Positions 1 to 11,602 of a DNA stretch of 64,000 bases are shown here, piece after piece. Below the pieces are notes generated by a model, which was not told the origin of the DNA, searched no databases, and saw nothing but the letters and a program-made list of their open reading frames with translations. Source of the stretch: Curtobacterium sp. MCJR17_020 (GTDB taxonomy: Bacteria > Actinomycetota > Actinomycetes > Actinomycetales > Microbacteriaceae). Positions within the stretch are counted from its first letter, which is position 1. Each line of letters starts with the position of its first letter. The position numbers and the translations under genes are program-made. The stretch is from positions 1-64,000 of the forward strand of contig NZ_CP126260.1 of the NCBI RefSeq assembly GCF_003234365.2, written 5' to 3'.

Positions 1-1455
1 ATGACGATGCCGGCCGACCCCGTCGAGGACCTCTGGTCATCCGTACTCGGAATCCTCAGCGAAGACCCCCGCATCACACCGCAGCTCCACGGGTTCCTCA
101 ACCTGGTCGAACCGAAGGGCGTCCTCGCCGGCACCCTGTACCTCGAGGTCCCCAACGACCTGACCCGCGGCATGCTCGAGCAGCGGATCCGCATCCCGAT
201 CACCGAGGCCGTCGCCCGCATCGGTGACGACTCGGTCGCGAACTTCGCCATCACGGTGAACCCGGACATGGCGTCCGAGCCGCGTGTCGACCCGAACGTC
301 CCGGAGTACGCCGAGCCCGTCCAGGAAGCGGTGGAGCAGAGCGCTGCACCCCGCCAGTACATCGAGGCACCGTTCGTGCCGAGCCAGATCGACTCCCCGG
401 GCACGAGCGGCCGGCCGGAGTCGCGGCTGAACCCGAAGTACAACTTCGACAACTTCGTCATCGGCTCGTCGAACCGCTTCGCCCACGCCGCAGCGGTCGC
501 GGTGGCCGAGGCTCCGGCGAAGGCCTACAACCCGCTCTTCATCTACGGCGACTCCGGGCTGGGCAAGACCCACCTGCTCCACGCCATCGGGCACTACGCC
601 GAGAGCCTCTACCCGGGGATCCGCGTCCGGTACGTGTCGAGCGAGGAGTTCACCAACGACTTCATCAACTCGATCGCGAACAACCGCTCGAACCAGTTCC
701 AGCAGCGGTACCGCGACATCGACATCCTGCTGATCGACGACATCCAGTTCCTGCAGGGGAAGGACTCCACGCAGGAGGCCTTCTTCCACACGTTCAACAC
801 GCTGCACGACCACAACAAGCAGGTCGTCATCACGTCGGACGTCGCACCGAAGCACCTGACCGGCTTCGAGGACCGCATGCGGTCGCGCTTCGAGTGGGGC
901 CTGATCACCGACGTGCAGGCGCCCGAGCTCGAGACGCGCATCGCGATCCTCCGCAAGAAGGCGCAGTCCGACCACCTGCAGGTGCCGGACGACATCCTCG
1001 AGTTCATGGCCTCGAAGGTGTCGAGCAACATCCGGGAGCTCGAGGGGACGCTCATCCGCGTCACGGCGTTCGCGAGCCTGAACCGGACGGCGGTCGACAT
1101 GGCCCTGGTGCAGACCGTCCTCAAGGACCTGATCACCCTCGACGAGGACAACGTCGTCGCGCCGACGGACATCATCAACCACACCGCGGAGTACTTCAAG
1201 CTCTCCGTCGACGACCTGTACGGCTCGTCCCGCTCGCAGGCGATCGCCACCGCGCGACAGATCGCGATGTACCTGTGCCGCGAGCTCACGAGCCTGTCGC
1301 TCCCGAAGATCGGGCAGCTGTTCGGCAACCGCGACCACACCACGGTCATGTACGCGAACAAGAAGATCACCGAGCTCATGAAGGAACGACGGTCGATCTA
1401 CAACCAGGTCACCGAGCTCACGAGCCGCATCAAGCAGGATCGCCGCTACCGCTGA
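1..1455 (+). CDS. dnaA: Chromosomal replication initiator protein DnaA
   Basis: DnaA binds 9-bp DnaA boxes at oriC, oligomerises with ATP and melts the origin. At 484 aa it has normal family length. Visible domains are an N-terminal domain I (about 1-90), a variable acidic linker (about 90-145), an AAA+ core with Walker A GDSGLGKTH at about residues 183-191 and Walker B LLIDDIQF, and a C-terminal DNA-binding domain IV containing the signature GNRDHTTVMYA. It lies directly upstream of the box-rich intergenic region and dnaN, the standard actinobacterial arrangement. The ATG is the first base of the window, so its ribosome binding site cannot be checked and an upstream start cannot be excluded. 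Confidence 0.98.
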   Translation: MTMPADPVEDLWSSVLGILSEDPRITPQLHGFLNLVEPKGVLAGTLYLEVPNDLTRGMLEQRIRIPITEAVARIGDDSVANFAITVNPDMASEPRVDPNVPEYAEPVQEAVEQSAAPRQYIEAPFVPSQIDSPGTSGRPESRLNPKYNFDNFVIGSSNRFAHAAAVAVAEAPAKAYNPLFIYGDSGLGKTHLLHAIGHYAESLYPGIRVRYVSSEEFTNDFINSIANNRSNQFQQRYRDIDILLIDDIQFLQGKDSTQEAFFHTFNTLHDHNKQVVITSDVAPKHLTGFEDRMRSRFEWGLITDVQAPELETRIAILRKKAQSDHLQVPDDILEFMASKVSSNIRELEGTLIRVTAFASLNRTAVDMALVQTVLKDLITLDEDNVVAPTDIINHTAEYFKLSVDDLYGSSRSQAIATARQIAMYLCRELTSLSLPKIGQLFGNRDHTTVMYANKKITELMKERRSIYNQVTELTSRIKQDRRYR

Positions 1456-1862
1456 GATCGGCACGTCTCCGGGCGCATCCACCATCTGAGACGGTTCCAT
1501 GGGCCGGAGTTCTCACAGTGTGGATAGCCTGTGGATAACTGTGGAGGACACGCCGCCCGGTTGTTCACAGCGAGGGGGCCTCCTGTGGAAACTGGGGATG
1601 GAAGTGGATAGATGAGATTCATTCATCCCGACGTCGCCCACAGACCGCCCACAAGTCACAACCGTGTAGTTCCCTACGGCCGAGCGGCATGCACAGGGTT
1701 ATCCACAGTGTGCACAGGCGTTAACACCATTACTCCTGGTTAACGATCCATCTCCGCGGGACAACCTTGTGGACGGCGGGATGACAAGAAATCCGGCCCA
1801 CGTCCGCCTGTGCCAGAATGGGGCGGCCGGACAGTCCAAGCCGATCGACAGGGGTTCCAGCT
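1456..1862. other. oriC: Origin of replication oriC (dnaA-dnaN intergenic)
   Basis: This roughly 400-bp non-coding stretch carries DnaA boxes. TGTGGATAA is at 1530-1538 and TTATCCACA at 1699-1707; both match the consensus perfectly. TGTGGATAG at 1519-1527 has one mismatch. Weaker variants include TTGTTCACA at 1561-1569, TGTGGAAAC near 1582 and GTGGATAGA near 1603. More AT-rich patches (about 1609-1630 and 1718-1745, with two GTTAAC motifs) are candidate unwinding elements. Position between dnaA and dnaN plus the box density make oriC the clear reading; the exact melting site is inferred. Confidence 0.9.
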
Positions 1863-3008
1863 GTGAAGTTCGAGGTCAACCGGGACGTCTTCTCCGAAGC
1901 CGTCTCCTTCGCAGTGAAGCTCCTCCCACAGCGCACGACCCTCCCGATCCTGTCGGGCGTCCTGATCCACGCCGACGGCGACCGTCTGACGCTCTCGTCG
2001 TTCGACTACGAGGTCTCGGCGCAGACGTCCATCTCGGCGCAGATCGACGACCCGGGCACGGTCCTGGTCAGCGGTCGCCTGCTGAACGACATCGCGAGCC
2101 GACTGCCGAACGCTCCGGTCACCTTCACGACCGAGGACTCCAAGATCTCGGTCTCCTGCGGATCGGCGCACTTCACGCTGCTGTCCATGCCGGTCGAGGA
2201 GTACCCGACGCTGCCCGAGATCGGTCCGCAGACCGGTGTCATCCCCGGCGATGCGTTCTCCGAAGCCGTGTCGCAGGTCGCCGTCGCCGCGAGCCGCGAT
2301 GACGTCACCCCGGTCATCACCGGTGTCCAGCTCGAGGTCGGTGACAACGACCTGTCGCTCATCGCCACGGACCGGTACCGCGTGGCCGTCCGCACCATCG
2401 CGTGGGACTCCGGCCGCGTCGGCTCGGACCCGCTGCACGCCCTCGTGCCCGCCCGCACCCTGCAGGAGGTCGGTCGCACCTTCGGGTCGGCGTCCACCGT
2501 CTCGGTCTCGATCAGCGGCAACTCGGACCGTGAGCTCATCGCGTTCCACGCCGACGACAAGACGGTCACGTCCCTGCTGATCAAGGGCAACTACCCGCCG
2601 GTCCGCCGGCTCTTCCCCGAGAACGTCAACGACCACGCGGTGATCAACACCGCTGAGCTGGTCGAAGCCGTCCGACGGGTCTCACTCGTCCTGGAGCGCG
2701 AAGCAGCGCTCCGGTTCTCCTTCACGGTCGACGGGCTCACGCTCGAGGCGATCGGATCCGAACAAGCGCAGGCGTCAGAGTCGATCAGTGCGTTGCTGAC
2801 CGGAGAGGAAACGGTGGTCTCGCTGAAGCCCGCCTTCCTCCTCGACGGACTGAACGCGGTGCACTCCGAGTTCGTCCGCATCTCCTTCACCAAGACGGAG
2901 AACCCCAACAAGCCGGGCCCGGTGCTGATCACCGGCCAGACTTCGCAAGAGGCTGCCGCGACCGATGGATACCGGTACCTGCTGCAGCCCAACCTGCTGC
3001 TGCGATAG
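1863..3008 (+). CDS. dnaN: DNA polymerase III sliding clamp, beta subunit
   Basis: The beta clamp is a homodimeric ring that tethers DNA polymerase III to DNA. This protein is 381 aa, typical for the family. It opens VKFEVNRDVFSEAV, with the LPILSGVLI segment characteristic of domain 1, and ends with the usual C-terminal region (LITGQTS, then YLLQPNLLLR). I chose the GTG at 1863 because an AGGGG element sits about 8 bases upstream and the protein then begins exactly where family members begin; the open frame extends 15 codons further upstream. It follows oriC and precedes gnd and recF. Confidence 0.97.
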   Translation: MKFEVNRDVFSEAVSFAVKLLPQRTTLPILSGVLIHADGDRLTLSSFDYEVSAQTSISAQIDDPGTVLVSGRLLNDIASRLPNAPVTFTTEDSKISVSCGSAHFTLLSMPVEEYPTLPEIGPQTGVIPGDAFSEAVSQVAVAASRDDVTPVITGVQLEVGDNDLSLIATDRYRVAVRTIAWDSGRVGSDPLHALVPARTLQEVGRTFGSASTVSVSISGNSDRELIAFHADDKTVTSLLIKGNYPPVRRLFPENVNDHAVINTAELVEAVRRVSLVLEREAALRFSFTVDGLTLEAIGSEQAQASESISALLTGEETVVSLKPAFLLDGLNAVHSEFVRISFTKTENPNKPGPVLITGQTSQEAAATDGYRYLLQPNLLLR

Positions 3009-3078
3009 GCGCAACAGGAACACTGCGCTGACGCACCAGCTGCGGCCTCAGCGCGACGACGAAACAGAAGAGGAAATC

Positions 3079-3966
3079 ATGCACATCGGTCTTGTCGGCC
3101 TTGGTCGCATGGGCAACAACATGCGTGCCCGTCTCCGCAACGCAGGGATCGAGGTCACCGGTTACGACGCGAACCCCGCCGTCTCCGACGTCGCGAGCCT
3201 CGCAGACCTGGCGGGCGCCCTGCCCGAGGGCCAGCGACTCGTCTGGGTGATGGTGCCGCACGGCAAGATCACCGACGACGTCATCACCGAGCTCGCCGGC
3301 GTCCTGAACGAGGGCGACCTCGTCATCGACGGTGGCAACTCGAAGTGGCTCGACGACACCACGCACGCCGAGCAGCTCGGTGCGCGCGGCATCCGCTACA
3401 TGGACGTCGGGGTCTCCGGCGGCGTGTGGGGCAAGGACAACGGCTACGGCCTCATGGTCGGCGGTGACGTCAAGGACGTCGAGTTCGCCATGCCGGTCTT
3501 CGACGCACTGCGCCCCGAGGGCCCGCGCGAAGAGGGCTTCTCGCACGCCGGTCCGATCGGCGCGGGTCACTACGCCAAGATGGTCCACAACGGCATCGAG
3601 TACGCGATCATGCAGGCCTACGGCGAGGGCTACGAGCTCCTCGAGGCCAAGGACCTGATCACCGACGTCCCCGCCGTGTTCGCCGGGTGGCAGCGCGGGA
3701 CGGTCGTCCGTTCCTGGCTGCTCGACCTCATGGTCCTGGCCCTGAACGAAGACCCGAAGCTCGACGAGCTCGAGGGCTACGTCGAGGACTCGGGCGAGGG
3801 TCGCTGGACGCTGGAAGAGGGCATCGAGCTCGCCGTTCCGATGCCGGCGCTGTCGGCGTCGATCTTCGCGCGCTTCGTCTCGCGTCAGGGCAGCGCGTCC
3901 CCGACGATGAAGGCCGTCGCGGCGCTCCGCAACCAGTTCGGCGGTCACGCCGTCAAGAAGTCCTAG
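3079..3966 (+). CDS. gnd: 6-phosphogluconate dehydrogenase, short NAD-type (decarboxylating)
   Basis: Oxidatively decarboxylates 6-phosphogluconate to ribulose 5-phosphate in the pentose phosphate pathway. It is 295 aa, the short form rather than the roughly 470-aa NADP enzyme. A Rossmann motif GLVGLGRMGNNM is at the N-terminus, the substrate loop DVGVSGGVWG about 110-120, and the catalytic helix region GAGHYAKMVHNGIEY about 160-175. The ATG at 3079 is preceded by a purine-rich GAAGAGGAAATC. It sits between dnaN and recF, a position common in Actinobacteria. NAD preference is inferred from the short subtype. Confidence 0.93.
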   Translation: MHIGLVGLGRMGNNMRARLRNAGIEVTGYDANPAVSDVASLADLAGALPEGQRLVWVMVPHGKITDDVITELAGVLNEGDLVIDGGNSKWLDDTTHAEQLGARGIRYMDVGVSGGVWGKDNGYGLMVGGDVKDVEFAMPVFDALRPEGPREEGFSHAGPIGAGHYAKMVHNGIEYAIMQAYGEGYELLEAKDLITDVPAVFAGWQRGTVVRSWLLDLMVLALNEDPKLDELEGYVEDSGEGRWTLEEGIELAVPMPALSASIFARFVSRQGSASPTMKAVAALRNQFGGHAVKKS

Positions 3967-3997
3967 GACCACCCGGGGAAACCCGGACTCGGCCCGC

Positions 3998-5188
3998 GTG
4001 CACGTCGACCATCTCCAACTCACCGACTTCCGGAACTACCGGGAGGCGGACGTCGACCTCGCACGCGGGCCGAACCTGTTCGTCGGGCGGAACGGGCAGG
4101 GCAAGACCAACCTGGTCGAGGCGATCGGCTACCTGTCGACGCTCGGGTCCCACCGGGTCCCGACGGATGCCGCGCTCGTCCGCCAGGGTTGCGACGCCGC
4201 GATCGTCCGGGCCCGCCTGGCGCACGAGGACCGCAGCATCCTCGCCGAGGTGCAGATCAACCGCACGGGGGCGAACCGTGCGCAGGTGAACCGGTCGGCG
4301 ATCAAACCCCGTGAACTCCCGCGCTACTGCACCTCCGTCCTCTTCGCTCCCGAGGACCTCGCCCTGGTCCGTGGCGAACCGGCCGGTCGCCGACGCATGC
4401 TCGACGAACTGCTCGGCCAGATCGCACCGCGGATGCAGGGTGTCCTGGCCGACTACGACCGCACGCTCCGCCAGCGGAACACCCTGCTCAAGTCGGCCCG
4501 TGCCACCGGCGCCAAGGCGAACGCCCTGTCGACGCTCGACGTCTGGGACGACCGCCTGGTCGGACTCGGTGCCGAGATCGTCGCCGCGCGCGACCACCTG
4601 ACCCGCCGGCTCGCACCGTTCGTCGCCGAGGCGTACGCCACCGTCGCCGGCGAGGACCACGATGCCTCGATCGCCGGTGTGCTCTCGATCCGTGGCGGTG
4701 ACCCGGAGGCCGCCGCCGCGACGGACCCGGTCCTCGGCACCCCCGACGAGCCGGTGAGCGTGACCGCCGCAGCCGAGGCGTTCGCGGCCGCCCTCGAGCG
4801 TCGTCGTCGTGACGAGCTCGACCGCGGGCTGACCCTCGTCGGGCCGCACCGCGACGACGTCCTGTTCCAGCTCAACGGGTTACCTGCCCGCGGGTACGCC
4901 AGTCACGGCGAATCATGGTCCTTCGCGCTCGCGATCCAGCTGGCGAGTGCGTCGATCCTGCGGGCCGAGTCGAACCTCGGTGACCCGATCATCATCCTCG
5001 ACGACGTGTTCGCCGAACTCGACGAGTCCCGGCGCGAACGCCTCGGGAACGCCGTGGCCGACTACGAGCAGGTGCTCATCACGGCAGCGGTGTTCGGCGA
5101 CGTGCCCGCGCAGCTCGCCGCGCACACGGTGCGGATCGAGGCGGGCACGATCGTGACCGACGCGACCCCGCCGGAAGCCGACGCCTGA
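3998..5188 (+). CDS. recF: DNA replication and repair protein RecF
   Basis: RecF is an SMC-like ATPase that helps load RecA at single-strand gaps. At 396 aa it is of family length. It opens with the RecF signature VDHLQLTDFRNYREA, then Walker A GRNGQGKTNLVEA near residues 29-40. An ABC-type signature region SWSFALAIQLASA and Walker B DPIIILDDVFAELD lie in the last quarter. The start is GTG at 3998. The stop TGA shares one base with the ATG of the DUF721 gene (5188), so the two are probably translationally coupled. Confidence 0.96.
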   Translation: MHVDHLQLTDFRNYREADVDLARGPNLFVGRNGQGKTNLVEAIGYLSTLGSHRVPTDAALVRQGCDAAIVRARLAHEDRSILAEVQINRTGANRAQVNRSAIKPRELPRYCTSVLFAPEDLALVRGEPAGRRRMLDELLGQIAPRMQGVLADYDRTLRQRNTLLKSARATGAKANALSTLDVWDDRLVGLGAEIVAARDHLTRRLAPFVAEAYATVAGEDHDASIAGVLSIRGGDPEAAAATDPVLGTPDEPVSVTAAAEAFAAALERRRRDELDRGLTLVGPHRDDVLFQLNGLPARGYASHGESWSFALAIQLASASILRAESNLGDPIIILDDVFAELDESRRERLGNAVADYEQVLITAAVFGDVPAQLAAHTVRIEAGTIVTDATPPEADA

Positions 5189-5688
5189 TGCCCCGCCCGT
5201 GGAAGCCGACCGAGCCGTCGCGGCTGTACCGACACCTCCGCGCCGTCTTCGGCGACCCCTCGAAGCGCGGGGTCGACGCCCGCCGCCGTCGCTCCCGCGA
5301 GTTCGACGCCGACACCGTCCCCTACGGCCGCGGCCGTGAACCCCGAGGGCTCGGCGACGTGGTCGGATCCCTGGCCAACGAGCTCGGGTGGACCGAACCC
5401 CTGGCCCGCTCGGAGCTGTTCGTGGACTGGCCGAGCGTCGTCGGTGAGGAACTCGCCAAGCACTCCACCCCGGTCACCATCGACGACGGTGCGCTGGTCA
5501 TCCGGTGCGACTCGACGGCCTGGGCGACGCAGCTCCGTCTCATGCGTGCCAGCGTCACGACGACCATCGCCGAGCGGCACCCGGAAGCCGGGGTCGAGTC
5601 GATCCGGGTTTCGGGGCCGGACGTCCCCACCTGGAAACGCGGCCCCAGGACGGTCCAGGGGCGCGGTCCTCGCGACACCTACGGTTGA
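5188..5688 (+). CDS. DUF721 / DciA-like protein
   Basis: A 166-aa protein with a basic N-terminal arm (PRPWKPTEPSRLYRHL, then RRRRSREFDA) and a compact C-terminal domain containing LANELGWTEPLARSELFVDWPSVVGEELAKHSTP and LVIRCDSTAWATQLRLM (quoted in parts), which is the DUF721 fold. DUF721 proteins are related to DciA, a helicase-operating factor in bacteria without DnaC or DnaI. The recF-DUF721-gyrB position is conserved in Actinobacteria. A role in replication initiation or elongation follows from the family; nothing in this sequence shows the partner directly. Confidence 0.85.
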   Translation: MPRPWKPTEPSRLYRHLRAVFGDPSKRGVDARRRRSREFDADTVPYGRGREPRGLGDVVGSLANELGWTEPLARSELFVDWPSVVGEELAKHSTPVTIDDGALVIRCDSTAWATQLRLMRASVTTTIAERHPEAGVESIRVSGPDVPTWKRGPRTVQGRGPRDTYG

Positions 5689-5821
5689 GCCGACGAAATC
5701 ATCCTGGGGTGCCAAAAAAGCCCGCCTGTGGGCCGGATGAGCCCTCGAAAGAGGGGCCTCTGCGGTAGACTGGGAGGTGCAGTGCGCGGGCGTTCCGCGC
5801 GCAGGCAGGAGCACGCTCGAC

Positions 5822-7825
5822 ATGGCATCAGAATCTGAAGACGACCCGCAGAACCCGCTCGACGCGGAGATCCCGCAGAGCGAACCGTCCTACGGAGCAG
5901 ACCAGATTCAGGTGCTCGAGGGGCTCGAGGCGGTCCGCAAGCGTCCCGGTATGTACATCGGTTCGACGGGGCCCCGCGGTCTGCACCACCTGGTCCAGGA
6001 GATCGTCGACAACTCCGTCGACGAAGCCCTCGCCGGGTACTGCGACACCATCGACGTCACCATCCGTGAAGACGGCGGTGTCCGCGTGGTCGACAACGGC
6101 CGTGGCATCCCGGTCGGCATCCACGCGGCCGAGGGCGTCTCGACCGTCCAGGTCGTCCTGACCGTCCTGCACGCCGGCGGCAAGTTCGGCGGCGGCGCGT
6201 ACGCGGTGTCCGGTGGTCTGCACGGTGTCGGTTCCTCCGTCGTGAACGCGCTGAGCTCCGAGCTCGACGTCGAGGTCCGACAGCAGGGCCACGTCTGGCG
6301 CCAGAGCTACACCGACGGCGTCCCGGTCGCACCGCTGACCAAGGACGAACCGTCCGACGAGCACGGCACCACGATCACCTTCTGGCCGAACGCCGAGATC
6401 TTCGAGACCGTCGTGTTCGACTACGAGACCCTGCGCACCCGGTTCCAGCAGATGGCCTTCCTCAACAAGGGCCTGCGGATCAACCTGCGCGACGAGCGCA
6501 CCCCGGAAGACGGGGAAGAGGCACGCAACGACTCCTTCATGTACGAGCGCGGTCTCGCCGACTACGTCGAGTACATCAACGCGCAGAAGAAGGCCGACCT
6601 CGTCCACCCGGACGTCATCGGCTTCGAGTCCGAGGACACCGAGCGCAAGATCGCGCTCGAGGTCGCGATGCAGTGGAACACCTCGTACCAGGAGAGCGTC
6701 CACACCTTCGCGAACACGATCAACACGCACGAGGGCGGCACCCACGAAGAGGGCTTCCGAGCGGCGCTGACGTACCTGGTGAACAAGTACGCGCGCGAGA
6801 CGAAGATCATCAAGGAGAAGGACGACAACCTGACGGGTGACGACATCCGTGAAGGGTTGACGGCCGTCATCTCCGTGAAGCTCGGCGAGCCGCAGTTCGA
6901 GGGCCAGACGAAGACGAAGCTCGGCAACACCGAGGCGAAGGGCTTCGTGCAGCGCGTCGTCGGTGCCGAGCTCACGCACTGGTTCGAGAGCAACCCGACC
7001 CAGGCCCGCGACGTCGTCCGCAAGGCGATCCAGGCGTCCCAGGCTCGACTCGCCGCCCGCAAGGCCCGCGAGACCACGCGTCGCAAGGGGCTGCTCGAGT
7101 CGGGTGGCATGCCCGGCAAGCTGAAGGACTGCCAGTCCAAGGACCCGACCCTGTCGGAGATCTTCATGGTCGAGGGCGACTCCGCCGGCGGTTCCGCCGT
7201 GCAGGGTCGCAACCCGATGACCCAGGCGATCCTGCCCCTGCGCGGCAAGATCCTGAACGTCGAGAAGGCGCGGCTCGACCGCGCGCTCGCCAACCAGGAG
7301 ATCCAGTCGATGATCACGGCGTTCGGCGCCGGCATCGGTGAGGACTTCGACCCGGACAAGGCCCGGTACCACAAGATCGTGCTGATGGCCGATGCCGACG
7401 TCGACGGCCAGCACATCACCACGTTGCTGCTGACCCTGCTGTTCCGCTACATGCGGCCGCTCATCGAGCGCGGCTACGTGTACCTCGCGCAGCCGCCGCT
7501 GTACCGCCTGAAGTGGTCGAACGCCGCGCACGAGTACGTGTTCAGCGACCGGGAGCGCGACGCCCTGATGCAGTCGGGCATCGCCGCCGGCAAGCGGATC
7601 CCGAAGGACAACGGCATCCAGCGCTACAAGGGCCTCGGCGAGATGGACTACAAGGAGCTCTGGGACACCACGATGAACCCGGACACCCGCACGCTCCTGC
7701 AGGTCACGCTCGAGGACGCCGCCGCGGTGGACAGCACATTCTCGACGCTGATGGGTGAAGACGTCGACGCACGTCGCCAGTTCATCCAGCAGAACGCCAA
7801 GGACGTCCGCTTCTTGGACATCTGA
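5822..7825 (+). CDS. gyrB: DNA gyrase subunit B
   Basis: ATPase subunit of gyrase, which introduces negative supercoils. It is 667 aa. The GHKL ATPase N-terminus includes EAVRKRPGMYIG and VDNGRGIPVG. The TOPRIM region includes EGDSAGGSAVQGRNP and the metal-binding DADVDGQHI, and the C-terminus has the GLGEMDYKELWDTTM motif. I chose ATG 5822 because AGGAG lies about 10 bases upstream; the open frame extends 15 codons further. A TAGACT element at about 5767 is a possible -10 box. The 133-bp gap after DUF721 also holds a small GCCCTC-GAAA-GAGGGGC hairpin. Confidence 0.97.
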   Translation: MASESEDDPQNPLDAEIPQSEPSYGADQIQVLEGLEAVRKRPGMYIGSTGPRGLHHLVQEIVDNSVDEALAGYCDTIDVTIREDGGVRVVDNGRGIPVGIHAAEGVSTVQVVLTVLHAGGKFGGGAYAVSGGLHGVGSSVVNALSSELDVEVRQQGHVWRQSYTDGVPVAPLTKDEPSDEHGTTITFWPNAEIFETVVFDYETLRTRFQQMAFLNKGLRINLRDERTPEDGEEARNDSFMYERGLADYVEYINAQKKADLVHPDVIGFESEDTERKIALEVAMQWNTSYQESVHTFANTINTHEGGTHEEGFRAALTYLVNKYARETKIIKEKDDNLTGDDIREGLTAVISVKLGEPQFEGQTKTKLGNTEAKGFVQRVVGAELTHWFESNPTQARDVVRKAIQASQARLAARKARETTRRKGLLESGGMPGKLKDCQSKDPTLSEIFMVEGDSAGGSAVQGRNPMTQAILPLRGKILNVEKARLDRALANQEIQSMITAFGAGIGEDFDPDKARYHKIVLMADADVDGQHITTLLLTLLFRYMRPLIERGYVYLAQPPLYRLKWSNAAHEYVFSDRERDALMQSGIAAGKRIPKDNGIQRYKGLGEMDYKELWDTTMNPDTRTLLQVTLEDAAAVDSTFSTLMGEDVDARRQFIQQNAKDVRFLDI

Positions 7826-7959
7826 GCAGTCTCGACATCTCGACCCCGGCCTGGAGGCGCGGTGCCAGCCGCGCGCTCTGGTCCGGACCACCTGTGGTCG
7901 CGTCCACCGCGACGAACGTCACCACGGCCTCCCGGCCGTCAGAAAGGTAACGCAAGCCA

Positions 7960-10609
<2,650 letters not shown>

Positions 10610-10617
<8 letters not shown>

Positions 10618-11017
10618 TGTCGCCGAGAAGCTCCAGAAGAAGGCGAAGCGACCCGTCGGCACCCGCCAAGTGCGGCTGCGGCTGGTCTACGTCGACTTCT
10701 GGTCGATGGTGAAGCTCAGCTTCCTCATCGCCCTGGCCGGCAGCATCGTGATCGTGGTCGCCACGGCGCTGGTGTGGGTCATCCTCAACCAGACGGGCGT
10801 GTTCACGCAGGTGGACGCCTTGTTGAAGGACGTCACCGGTCAGAACAGTTACTCGATCATGGACCAGTTCTCACTGGGTCAGGTACTCGGGTTCTCCATC
10901 GTCGTGGGCATCCTCAACGTGGTCGTCGGCACCGTGCTCGGCGCCATCGTGAGCGTCCTCTACAACCTCAGTGTCCGCATCACCGGCGGCTTGCTCGTCG
11001 GCTTCACGAACAACTGA
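10610..11017 (+). CDS. DUF3566 membrane protein
   Basis: A 135-aa protein with a basic cytoplasmic N-terminus (about 1-25, rich in Lys/Arg) and two hydrophobic segments, roughly FLIALAGSIVIVVATALVWV and GFSIVVGILNVVVGTVLGAI. This is the DUF3566 architecture, found directly after gyrA in many Actinobacteria. Its start lies inside the last codons of gyrA (8-base overlap), so it is co-transcribed and probably coupled. Function is not established. A short GC inverted repeat (about 11021-11035) follows the stop but has no T-run. Confidence 0.85.
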
Positions 11018-11092
11018 CACACCCGGGCCGGGTGAGCCGACCGCTCGATTTCGTTCTGCGAGATCCGTGGGGTAGGCTTTCATCCGGTCTGA

Positions 11093-11169
11093 GGGGCTAT
11101 AGCTCAGGCGGTTAGAGCGCTTCGCTGATAACGAAGAGGTCCAAGGTTCAAGTCCTTGTAGCCCCACCA
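11093..11169 (+). tRNA. tRNA-Ile(GAT)
   Basis: A full cloverleaf can be drawn. Acceptor arm GGGGCTA pairs with TAGCCCC; the anticodon arm CTTCG-CTGATAA-CGAAG gives anticodon GAT; the T arm contains GGTTCAAGTCC. The CCA end is encoded (11167-11169). It follows gyrA-DUF3566 and precedes tRNA-Ala, as in most Actinobacteria. Confidence 0.97.
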
Positions 11170-11224
11170 GTTCTTCGGAACACACGACAATTCCATCCCG
11201 TCGCCGATACCCTCGGCGGCACCC

Positions 11225-11297
11225 GGGGCCTTAGCTCAGTTGGTAGAGCGCCTGCTTTGCAAGCAGGATGTCGGGAGTTCGATTCTCCCAGGCTCCA
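11225..11297 (+). tRNA. tRNA-Ala(TGC)
   Basis: Acceptor GGGGCCT pairs with AGGCTCC (one G-T pair). Anticodon stem-loop CCTGC-TTTGCAA-GCAGG gives anticodon TGC, and the T arm contains AGTTCGATTCT. The CCA end is not encoded. It lies 55 bp after tRNA-Ile. Confidence 0.97.
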
Positions 11298-11303
11298 CTC
11301 GCG

Positions 11304-11345
11304 GAAGCCCCTGGTTGACGACTTCGTCGTCTGCCCAGGGGCTTC
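11304..11345 (+). terminator. Hairpin terminator after tRNA-Ala
   Basis: An 11-bp perfect stem (GAAGCCCCTGG / CCAGGGGCTTC) with a loop of about 20 bases starts seven bases after the end of tRNA-Ala and is followed by GTTCT. It is well placed to end the tRNA transcript. The long loop and short T-run make efficiency uncertain. Confidence 0.6.
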
Positions 11346-11553
11346 GTTCTGTGCTCATCCGCGCCGCCGCCCCTGCGGCGCGTCGTCGTGCGTGCTCGGG
11401 TCGTGCGTGTGCCGCTGCGCCGAGGTTCCGAGATCTCGGCATCTCGAGCGCGCCTCGGGCCGCTTGTGGAACCTCGGCGGGCAGCGGACGGCATGTCGTG
11501 GAACCTCGGCGCCGTCGGACGGGCGTGTCCTCGCAGCACAGCACCCGGGAACG
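11346..11553. repeat. Intergenic inverted and direct repeats with GGAACCTCGGCG arms
   Basis: No gene is seen between the tRNA-Ala terminator and the next terminator. GCGCCGAGGTTCC (11417-11429) faces GGAACCTCGGCG (11468-11479), and a second direct copy of the latter lies at 11500-11511. The core CGAGGTTCC / GGAACCTCG is shared with the long palindromes at 51.6, 52.0 and 58.6 kb, so this may be a diverged member of the same family. Confidence 0.55.
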
Positions 11554-11588
11554 ACGAAGGGCCCCGGCGGCGTGCCGGGGCCCTTCGT
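11554..11588. terminator. Bidirectional hairpin terminator
   Basis: ACGAAGGGCCCCGGC at 11554-11568 pairs with GCCGGGGCCCTTCGT at 11574-11588, a 15-bp perfect stem with a loop of about 5 bases. It lies just downstream of the minus-strand membrane protein (stop at 11603). It can also catch plus-strand readthrough from the tRNAs. Confidence 0.7.
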
Positions 11589-11602
11589 ACGAACCGTGGA
11601 GG

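Noticed and set aside
37..1500. Long minus-strand open frame opposite dnaA
   Set aside because: High-GC shadow of dnaA; low-complexity Arg/Val/Asp composition and no family features. The same applies to the long antisense frames opposite gyrB, gyrA, pknB and the polyamine genes.
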